DNA from: an uncultured Clostridia bacterium | GTDB lineage: Bacteria; Bacillota; Clostridia; Oscillospirales; Acutalibacteraceae | Length of the DNA: 12,238 bases | Direction: 5' to 3' | NCBI GenBank assembly: GCA_946002045.1 | Contig: CAMFYM010000040.1 | Location: 1-12,238 of the forward strand | Part shown: positions 8,611 to 12,238 of the stretch, in pieces | Position numbering within the stretch: position 1 is the first letter of the stretch | Layout: each line of letters opens with the position of its first letter | Notes under the pieces: generated by a model | What the model was told of the DNA's origin: nothing | Seen by the model: only the letters and a program-made list of their open reading frames with translations | Database searches by the model: none | Made by a program: the position numbers and the translations under genes

Positions 8611-9087
8611 TTATAAAAGCTTGCCCATAATTTTTAGGGCTTTATCTAAAAGCATCTCTCCTTCACAATCAATACTTGCATTTAATACGGTTCCTTCAGT
8701 AATTATACCGTTTAACACTTTTTCTTCAAGACTGGTCTTAGACAAATCAAGCATTTTCATACGGTAATCCATAAGATTATTTGATGCGTTGTGTAACTCA
8801 TAAAATAACTTTGTATTTTCATCATTACCTTTCCTGTTTTCGCACTTTTTAATAACTGATTTTAATTCATCCTTCATTTCCTCGGGATAAATAATGTCAA
8901 TCTCCATAGGAAACTCATCAAAATTTAAAACTTTTGCAAGCTTAGACCATGTTTCAATATCCGGCTTTCTTCTACCTTTTTCATAACGACAGTAATTAGC
9001 CTTACTTGTATCAATAAGTTTTGCAACTTGTTCTTGAGTCATATTAGACTTTTTTCTGTAATATAATAATTTTTCACAATAGGACAT
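8611..9087 (-). CDS. Xre-family helix-turn-helix transcriptional regulator
   Basis: This is a 158-residue cytoplasmic DNA-binding protein. The N-terminal HTH_3/Cro-CI domain spans about residues 5-57; the helix-turn-helix itself is near TQEQVAKLIDTSKANYCRYE (17-36), followed by KGRRKPDIETWSKLAKVL. The remaining 100 or so residues (about 60-158) are charged and probably helical, and I recognise no sensor, peptidase or toxin domain there. The start has the ribosome binding site AAGGAGGTGAT (9091-9101) before the ATG. The gene is monocistronic, with its own consensus promoter and terminator. An imperfect dyad just downstream of the -10 suggests autorepression. Its targets are unknown. It could be a remnant of a mobile element or TA-related regulator, since it neighbours a toxin-antitoxin pair, but it has a separate promoter. 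Confidence 0.88.
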   Translation of the reverse strand: MSYCEKLLYYRKKSNMTQEQVAKLIDTSKANYCRYEKGRRKPDIETWSKLAKVLNFDEFPMEIDIIYPEEMKDELKSVIKKCENRKGNDENTKLFYELHNASNNLMDYRMKMLDLSKTSLEEKVLNGIITEGTVLNASIDCEGEMLLDKALKIMGKLL

Positions 9088-9104
9088 TGTATCACCTCCT
9101 TAAG

Positions 9105-9123
9105 AGTTTCCATTTTGGTAACT
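9105..9123. promoter_or_regulatory. Candidate operator dyad for the Xre regulator
   Basis: The minus strand reads AGTTACCAAAATGGAAACT, an imperfect dyad with arms AGTTaCCA and TGGaAACT (seven of eight positions symmetric) around a three-base centre. It begins two bases after the -10 hexamer, over the expected transcription start. A second pair, TTTGGT and ACCAAA with a 13-base gap (9114-9138), straddles the -10. This size and place suit binding by a Cro/CI-like dimer. No similar arm was seen at the mntA or uvrB promoters. Confidence 0.5.
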
Positions 9124-9125
9124 TT

Positions 9126-9154
9126 ATTATAAACCAAACTTATAATTTTGTCAA
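9126..9154 (-). promoter_or_regulatory. Consensus sigma-A promoter of the xre gene
   Basis: On the minus strand the -35 is TTGACA (9149-9154) and the -10 is TATAAT (9126-9131), with a 17-base spacer. Both hexamers are perfect consensus. The -35 starts one base after the T-tract of the hepT terminator. Confidence 0.95.
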
Positions 9155-9155
9155 G

Positions 9156-9186
9156 AAAAAAAAGAGCATCTCTTTTGAGATGCTCT
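9156..9186 (-). terminator. Rho-independent terminator of the mntA-hepT operon
   Basis: GAGATGCTCT and AGAGCATCTC (9177-9186 and 9163-9172) form a perfect 10-bp stem with a four-base loop. On the minus strand it is followed by eight T (9156-9163, the first shared with the stem). It lies about 60 bases past the hepT stop and insulates the xre promoter from read-through. Confidence 0.93.
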
Positions 9187-9245
9187 AAATTATTAGCCGA
9201 TAATTTGATTTGCAAGTTTTCTATAAATTTTCGTAATTATTTTAT

Positions 9246-9581
9246 TTATAAAAACTTTTTAATTGATTCAACAAAATCGTTCATTTCGTCAAAGATTACA
9301 TCAACGATAATTGACCAATTTATACCCTCGTAATCGTGAACAAGTCTATGCCTTAATCCTGCGACAACACTCCATATAATCTCGGGATGTTCTCTTTTCA
9401 TATCATCACTTATTTTATAAACCTGTTCACCGATATTATATAAAGGTGTTGTAACTGCCCACTGTGAAAATTCGTCATTCAAAAGCTGATGCTTTGTAAT
9501 TGAATGTTCTTTAATCTGTTTTTGCAAGGCTTCCCAAGTGGAAACAATCTTTTTAATTCTTTCGGTATCTGACTTTTTCAT
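9246..9581 (-). CDS. hepT: HepT-like HEPN toxin of a type VII toxin-antitoxin pair
   Basis: This 111-residue protein belongs to the HepT/DUF86 group of HEPN proteins, small helical dimers that act as RNases. The active-site motif RX4HXY is intact in RHRLVHDY: R77, H82 and Y84. In characterised HepT/MntA pairs the arginine and histidine are needed for RNA cleavage, and the partner MntA adds AMP to the tyrosine to neutralise the toxin. The start ATG overlaps the mntA stop as ATGA, so the two are translationally coupled. An AGAGGG site 12 bases upstream is poorly spaced, which supports coupling. An operon terminator follows. The assignment to HepT rests on motif plus partner; activity in this host is inference. 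Older annotations often call such proteins the nucleotidyltransferase substrate-binding protein. Confidence 0.87.
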   Translation of the reverse strand: MKKSDTERIKKIVSTWEALQKQIKEHSITKHQLLNDEFSQWAVTTPLYNIGEQVYKISDDMKREHPEIIWSVVAGLRHRLVHDYEGINWSIIVDVIFDEMNDFVESIKKFL

Positions 9582-9868
9582 GCTATTTTTATTCCCTCTT
9601 TGATAACATTGTCATAAAACGGTGTTGAACGGTCAACCTCACAAATTTCAAAAGCGTCAACACTTTTTCCCGTCATTTGTCTTAACTCTTCTGCAAAGGC
9701 AAAGATGTTTGACTTCTTAAAGTTATCTCCGCCGAAAACCAAAACATCAATATCCGACTCTTCCGTTTCCTCTCCCCTTGCATACGAACCGAAAAGGAGC
9801 GCATATTCAGCATTGTAACGGACAAGCAGTTCTTTTATTGAATTTTCAATATCTGTTCTTGTTGGCAT
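9578..9868 (-). CDS. mntA: MntA-like nucleotidyltransferase antitoxin (MNT domain)
   Basis: This is a minimal nucleotidyltransferase of 96 residues. It carries the catalytic signature GSX10DXD as GS (27-28) followed ten residues later by DID (39-41). A third acidic residue, D71 in SVDAFEI, fits the remaining metal ligand. MntA proteins transfer AMP from ATP to a tyrosine of the partner HepT and so block its RNase activity. An in-frame ATG at 9874 would add MF, but it lies only two bases after the ribosome binding site. The ATG at 9868 is eight bases from AAAGGAG (9877-9883), so it is chosen. The gene overlaps hepT by four bases and has its own promoter. Residues needed for catalysis look complete, so the antitoxin is probably functional. 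Confidence 0.88.
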   Translation of the reverse strand: MPTRTDIENSIKELLVRYNAEYALLFGSYARGEETEESDIDVLVFGGDNFKKSNIFAFAEELRQMTGKSVDAFEICEVDRSTPFYDNVIKEGIKIA

Positions 9869-9900
9869 AAACATTACTCCTTTCTTAATCTCTATTTAAT

Positions 9901-9929
9901 ATTATACACAAAATGCATTATTAAATCAA
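9901..9929 (-). promoter_or_regulatory. Sigma-A promoter of mntA-hepT
   Basis: On the minus strand the -35 is TTGATT (9924-9929) and the -10 is TATAAT (9901-9906), with a 17-base spacer. It lies 32 bases before the mntA ATG. No clear operator palindrome is seen around it. Confidence 0.85.
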
Positions 9930-9990
9930 TACCGTTATCTTTAGCAGATGGTACAGGTTAATGCCTACTATATTATCAAAAAAGTTAGAT

Positions 9991-10030
9991 AATTTATCCC
10001 ATCAGTTTTGCATAAAGCAAAGATGATGGC
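9991..10030. repeat. Diverged hairpin repeat, copy A
   Basis: The copy begins AATTTATCCCATCAGT and folds into a hairpin with 13-base arms (9999-10011 and 10017-10029), 11 of which pair, around the loop ATAAA. Its opening bases match those of the next copy (AATTTATCCCCTCAGT at 10054), and both first hairpins have the same loop. The second hairpin of the family is absent or decayed here. It looks like a degenerate member of the element at 10054-10115. Confidence 0.6.
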
Positions 10031-10053
10031 TTGTATAAAAATAGTAGAATAGA

Positions 10054-10115
10054 ATTTATCCCCTCAGTCGCATATAAAATGCGACAGCTCCCCTTTATTG
10101 CATAAAAGGGGAGCC
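10054..10115. repeat. Two-hairpin intergenic repeat, copy B, just after tsf
   Basis: After AATTTATCCCCTCA there are two hairpins in tandem. GTCGCAT/ATGCGAC (10067-10073 and 10079-10085) has loop ATAAA. GCTCCCCTTT/AAAGGGGAGC (10087-10096 and 10105-10114) is a perfect 10-bp stem with an eight-base loop. I remember elements of the form CCCTCAGT-hairpin-AGCTCCCC-hairpin as common between genes of gut Clostridia; this is not checked. The second hairpin lies 20 bases past the tsf stop and may stop transcription, but no T-tract follows it on the minus strand, so it is not a canonical terminator. The 9930-9990 stretch beside copy A shows nothing I can assign. Confidence 0.75.
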
Positions 10116-10134
10116 GTTATAGGTTAATATTTAA

Positions 10135-11073
10135 TTAGCCGTTGATTTGCTTTGCGATTTCTTCAGCAAAGTTTTCCTCTCTCTTTTCAAGGCCGTCGCC
10201 CTTCATCATACGAATGAAGCCTGTTGCCTTGATTTCTGTGCCAAGCTCCTTGGCAACTGAGTCGATATAACCCTTTACTGTACCCTTGAACAAGTCGCTG
10301 CGAACGAACTCCTGTTCAACAAGGCAGTTTTCGGAATAATACTTGCCCATTTTACCTGCAGCAATCTTTGCAAGAACAGCCTCAGGCTTTGAAGCCATCT
10401 TTGGATCTTCCTTCATCTGTGCTGCAAGGATACCCTGCTCGTGCTCAACAACATCAGCAGGTACGGAAGCCTGATCAAGATATGCAGGGCTCATAGCGGC
10501 AATCTGCATTGCTACATTCTTACCCATAGCATCAAATTCTGCAGTTGCAGCCTTTGACTCATCAGCAACATCAAAGCCGATCATAACGCCAACTGCTCCA
10601 CCACCGTGGATATAGGTTGAAACAATACCTTCCATTGTTTCAAAACGACGAACCTTCATATTCTCGCCGATTGAAAGAACAAGGTCGTTAAGAGTTTCTG
10701 TTACAGTTCTGCCTGTGCCGTCGAACTCTGTGTTGCAGAGTGTTTCAACATCAGCAGGATTTGTAGCAACGATTGTTTTTGCAACGCCTGTTACAAAGCT
10801 CATAAACTTTTCATTCTTTGCAACGAAGTCTGTTTCTGAGTTAACCTCAACAACAACGCCTTTTTTAGCAGCGCTGTCATAGTAAGGGAGAACTACACCC
10901 TCAGCAGCAATTCTTGTTGCCTTCTTTTGTGCTGCAGCAAGACCTCTTTCACGAAGAAAGTCGATAGCCTTGTCCATATCGCCGTCAGCCTCAACAAGTG
11001 CCTTTTTGCACTCCATCATACCAACGCCTGTCTTCTCACGAAGAGCCTTTACATCTTGTGCTGTAAATGCCAT
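10135..11073 (-). CDS. tsf: Elongation factor Ts
   Basis: EF-Ts is the nucleotide exchange factor that releases GDP from EF-Tu during translation elongation. The protein has 312 residues, somewhat longer than the 283 of E. coli. The N-terminal UBA-like TS-N domain (about 1-45) contains VKALREKTGVGMMECKKAL, and the EF-Tu contact motif TDFVAKNE is at 81-88, preceded by VVVEVNSE. Two EF-Ts core repeats follow, the first to about residue 140 and the second to about 285. The start has AGGAGG eight bases upstream. The gene is 34 bases after rpsB with no promoter seen between, so the two form the usual rpsB-tsf operon. Base use is visibly richer in G+C than in the islet downstream, as expected for a highly expressed gene. 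Confidence 0.98.
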   Translation of the reverse strand: MAFTAQDVKALREKTGVGMMECKKALVEADGDMDKAIDFLRERGLAAAQKKATRIAAEGVVLPYYDSAAKKGVVVEVNSETDFVAKNEKFMSFVTGVAKTIVATNPADVETLCNTEFDGTGRTVTETLNDLVLSIGENMKVRRFETMEGIVSTYIHGGGAVGVMIGFDVADESKAATAEFDAMGKNVAMQIAAMSPAYLDQASVPADVVEHEQGILAAQMKEDPKMASKPEAVLAKIAAGKMGKYYSENCLVEQEFVRSDLFKGTVKGYIDSVAKELGTEIKATGFIRMMKGDGLEKREENFAEEIAKQING

Positions 11074-11107
11074 TATATTATCCTCCTATAAATAGTAATA
11101 AGTTAAA

Positions 11108-11857
11108 TTATTCAGCAGCTTCCTCTGCTACTTCCTCAGTAGCCTCAGCAGGAGCTTCGTCTGCTGTGTCCTTGCCGTCACGACCCTCAATAACAGCGTC
11201 TGCGATTGCACCTGCAATAAGCTTTACTGCACGGATAGCATCGTCGTTACCGGGGATAACATAATCAATTTCGTCAGGGTCACAGTTTGTGTCAACAATA
11301 GCAACGATTGGAAGACCTAACTTCATTGCCTCTGAAACAGCAATTCTCTCTTTGCGAGGGTCAACGATGAACATTGCGTTAGGAATCTTCTTCATTTCTG
11401 TGATACCACCAAGGTATTTTTCAAGCTTTTCAATCTCAAGCTCAAGACCAACAACTTCCTTTTTTGGAAGGAGGTCAAATGTGCCGTCCTCTCTCATAGC
11501 CTTAAGCTGTGCAAGACGAGCAACTCTGCCACGGATTGTCTTGAAGTTTGTGAGCATACCACCAAGCCATCTTGCGTTAACATATGGCATTGCGCAACGC
11601 TCTGCTTCTTCCTTAACAGAATCCTGAGCCTGCTTCTTTGTACCAACAAAGATGATTGAGCCACCATCGGCAGCCATGTCACGGACAAACATATATGCCT
11701 CGTCAAGCTTTTTAACAGTCTTTTGAAGGTCGATAATGTAAATGCCGTTACGCTCTGTGAAGATGTATTCAGCCATTTTAGGATTCCATCTTCTTGTTTG
11801 GTGTCCGAAGTGAACACCTGCTTCTAAAAGTTGTTTCATTGAAACTACATTTGCCAT
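11108..11857 (-). CDS. rpsB: 30S ribosomal protein S2
   Basis: S2 joins the small ribosomal subunit late, near S1 and the mRNA exit region. The 249-residue protein starts with the family hallmark KQLLEAGVHFGHQTRRWNPK (8-27). It also has YIIDLQKT, VGTKKQAQ, NARWLGGMLTNFKTI and the C-terminal P-IVAIVDTNCDPDEIDYVIPGND segment. It ends in an acidic, alanine-rich tail of about 20 residues, as in many Firmicutes. The ATG is eight bases after AAAGGAGG (11866-11873). It is the first gene of rpsB-tsf, behind a strong promoter and a leader of roughly 110 bases that can fold next to the ribosome binding site, so feedback control by S2 is plausible. Confidence 0.99.
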   Translation of the reverse strand: MANVVSMKQLLEAGVHFGHQTRRWNPKMAEYIFTERNGIYIIDLQKTVKKLDEAYMFVRDMAADGGSIIFVGTKKQAQDSVKEEAERCAMPYVNARWLGGMLTNFKTIRGRVARLAQLKAMREDGTFDLLPKKEVVGLELEIEKLEKYLGGITEMKKIPNAMFIVDPRKERIAVSEAMKLGLPIVAIVDTNCDPDEIDYVIPGNDDAIRAVKLIAGAIADAVIEGRDGKDTADEAPAEATEEVAEEAAE

Positions 11858-11865
11858 AATAATTT

Positions 11866-11939
11866 CCTCCTTTAAGGTTAAATCCTCCGTATTTAGCTTG
11901 GCAACGAGCCTGTGTTTGTAACCTAAGGCCCAGCTAAAT
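11866..11939 (-). ncRNA. Structured rpsB 5' leader with possible pseudoknot at the ribosome binding site
   Basis: In transcript order: ATTTAGCT (11932-11939) pairs with AGCTAAAT (11891-11898) as a perfect 8-bp stem. Inside it GGGCCT (11926-11931) pairs with AGGCTC (11906-11911), six pairs with one G-U. A seven-base bulge GTTGCCA (11899-11905) lies on the 3' side. The apical loop holds AGGTTA (11919-11924), which is exactly complementary to TAACCT (11875-11880), placed one base before the ribosome binding site AAAGGAGG. A stem-loop plus pseudoknot abutting the ribosome binding site is typical of autogenous r-protein leaders. I cannot say whether it matches a described S2 leader family. The fold was found by eye. 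Confidence 0.6.
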
Positions 11940-11940
11940 G

Positions 11941-11960
11941 CGTGTGTATTCGTGTGTATT
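11941..11960. repeat. Perfect tandem 10-bp duplication in the rpsB leader
   Basis: CGTGTGTATT occurs twice back to back. It lies between the promoter and the structured leader, in the first part of the expected transcript. The bases just upstream in the transcript (ATTC and GAAT arms, 11959-11970) may form a small hairpin. Confidence 0.9.
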
Positions 11961-11977
11961 CATACGAATGCAGAAGC

Positions 11978-12006
11978 ATTATACCAAAACAGCATAGAAA
12001 AATCAA
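11978..12006 (-). promoter_or_regulatory. Sigma-A promoter of rpsB-tsf with extended -10
   Basis: On the minus strand the -35 is TTGATT (12001-12006), followed by a 17-base spacer and -10 TATAAT (11978-11983). TGG directly precedes the -10, giving an extended -10 element. It is about 120 bases before the rpsB ATG, leaving room for the structured leader. The stretch 12007-12071 upstream is AT-rich and holds nothing I can assign. Confidence 0.9.
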
Positions 12007-12071
12007 GAGAAAAATTGAATAAATATGAAATTTTAATAATGCTGATGGTTACAATCCTTTAGTATATACAA

Positions 12072-12122
12072 TCCCTCCGAGTTGCTGTCGCAACCCACCT
12101 CCCTTTGCACAAGGGAGGCTTA
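12072..12122. repeat. Two-hairpin intergenic repeat, copy C, upstream of rpsB
   Basis: After CCCTCCGA comes hairpin GTTGC/GCAAC (12081-12085 and 12090-12094, loop TGTC), then hairpin CCTCCCTT/AAGGGAGG (12098-12105 and 12111-12118, loop TGCAC) and CTTA. The order (CCCTC box, GC hairpin, CTCCC hairpin) is the same as the element after tsf, with different bases in the stems. I recall this CCCTCCG type as frequent in gut Clostridia genomes; a genome search is needed to confirm. Confidence 0.72.
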
Positions 12123-12175
12123 TTTTGTTGGTACCTTTGCACAAGGGAGGCTTATATTTGCAGAAGGGAGGCTTA
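12103..12175. repeat. Three direct copies of the repeat's right arm
   Basis: CTTTGCACAAGGGAGGCTTA occurs at 12103-12122 and identically at 12135-12154. A third copy at 12157-12175, TTTGCAGAAGGGAGGCTTA, has one change. Only the first copy has the matching left arm to form a hairpin; the others are orphan right arms. Start-to-start distances are 32 and 21 bases. Confidence 0.92.
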
Positions 12176-12182
12176 TGGGAAT

Positions 12183-12213
12183 AAAAAAAGCAGTGGCAAA
12201 AGCCACTGCTTTT
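12183..12213 (-). terminator. Rho-independent terminator of a minus-strand gene beyond the right edge
   Basis: AAAAGCAGTGGC (12186-12197) and GCCACTGCTTTT (12202-12213) form a perfect 12-bp stem with loop AAAA. On the minus strand a run of seven T closes it; on the plus strand only four T follow. It therefore most likely ends a minus-strand gene lying to the right. In-frame TAA codons occur on the minus strand at 12228-12230 and 12219-12221, but too little sequence remains to identify that gene. Confidence 0.85.
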
Positions 12214-12238
12214 AATACTTAATTCGGTTAGAATTCGA

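Noticed and set aside
9148..9333. Plus-strand 61-residue frame across the hepT end, terminator and xre promoter
   Set aside because: It crosses a perfect terminator hairpin and a consensus promoter on the other strand, has no ribosome binding site, and the protein resembles no family.
10087..10114. Canonical rho-independent terminator for rpsB-tsf
   Set aside because: The stem is strong, but no T-tract follows on the minus strand and it is part of the two-hairpin repeat, so it is annotated as a repeat with possible terminator activity.
11494..11817. 107-residue minus-strand frame and several plus-strand frames inside rpsB, tsf, uvrA and recD2
   Set aside because: They overlap well-identified conserved genes in other frames and show no family motifs; they are shadows.
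11882..11960. T-box or metabolite riboswitch upstream of rpsB
   Set aside because: No T-box sequence or known riboswitch core is visible; an r-protein leader fits the gene and the fold better.
12103..12175. CRISPR array from the three direct repeats
   Set aside because: The steps are 32 and 21 bases, the gaps are only 12 and 2 bases, and no cas gene is nearby; these are arms of an intergenic repeat.

Overview
All eight genes in this window lie on the minus strand. They are mostly housekeeping genes of a low-to-moderate GC Gram-positive bacterium. AGGAGG-type ribosome binding sites, near-consensus sigma-A promoters, the protein sequences and a two-hairpin intergenic repeat that I remember from gut Clostridia together suggest a member of the Clostridia, perhaps Oscillospirales/Ruminococcaceae. 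That placement is inference. The first 43 bases are not genomic: they are an Illumina Nextera i5/read-1 adapter, so the window starts at the untrimmed end of a draft contig.

Layout in the direction of transcription, right to left. The right edge (about 12060-12238) holds a minus-strand terminator for a gene outside the window and a two-hairpin repeat followed by two extra copies of its right arm. Next is a strong promoter, a structured 5' leader with a possible pseudoknot next to the ribosome binding site, and rpsB-tsf (ribosomal protein S2 and EF-Ts). Two adjacent copies of a hairpin repeat follow tsf. Then comes a small accessory islet: a mntA-hepT (MNT/HEPN, type VII) toxin-antitoxin pair with its own promoter and terminator, and a stand-alone Xre-family regulator with a consensus promoter, a candidate operator and its own terminator. 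The left part is a repair operon from one promoter: uvrB, a MATE-family transporter, uvrA (TTG start overlapping the MATE stop) and recD2, which runs into the adapter.

How the genes fit together: UvrA and UvrB are the damage-recognition parts of nucleotide excision repair, and RecD2 is a 5'-3' helicase linked to repair and replication-fork maintenance. A MATE transporter between uvrB and uvrA recalls the separate association of the MATE protein DinF with SOS genes. rpsB-tsf supplies the translation machinery and looks capable of S2 feedback control through its leader. The TA/Xre islet sits between these two conserved blocks, where many Firmicutes instead have pyrH-frr after tsf.

Nothing here is clearly a new defence or metabolic system. 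The points most worth following are the rpsB leader fold, the MATE gene inside the uvr operon, the intact type VII TA motifs, the repeat family, and the adapter artefact that gives RecD2 a false C-terminus.
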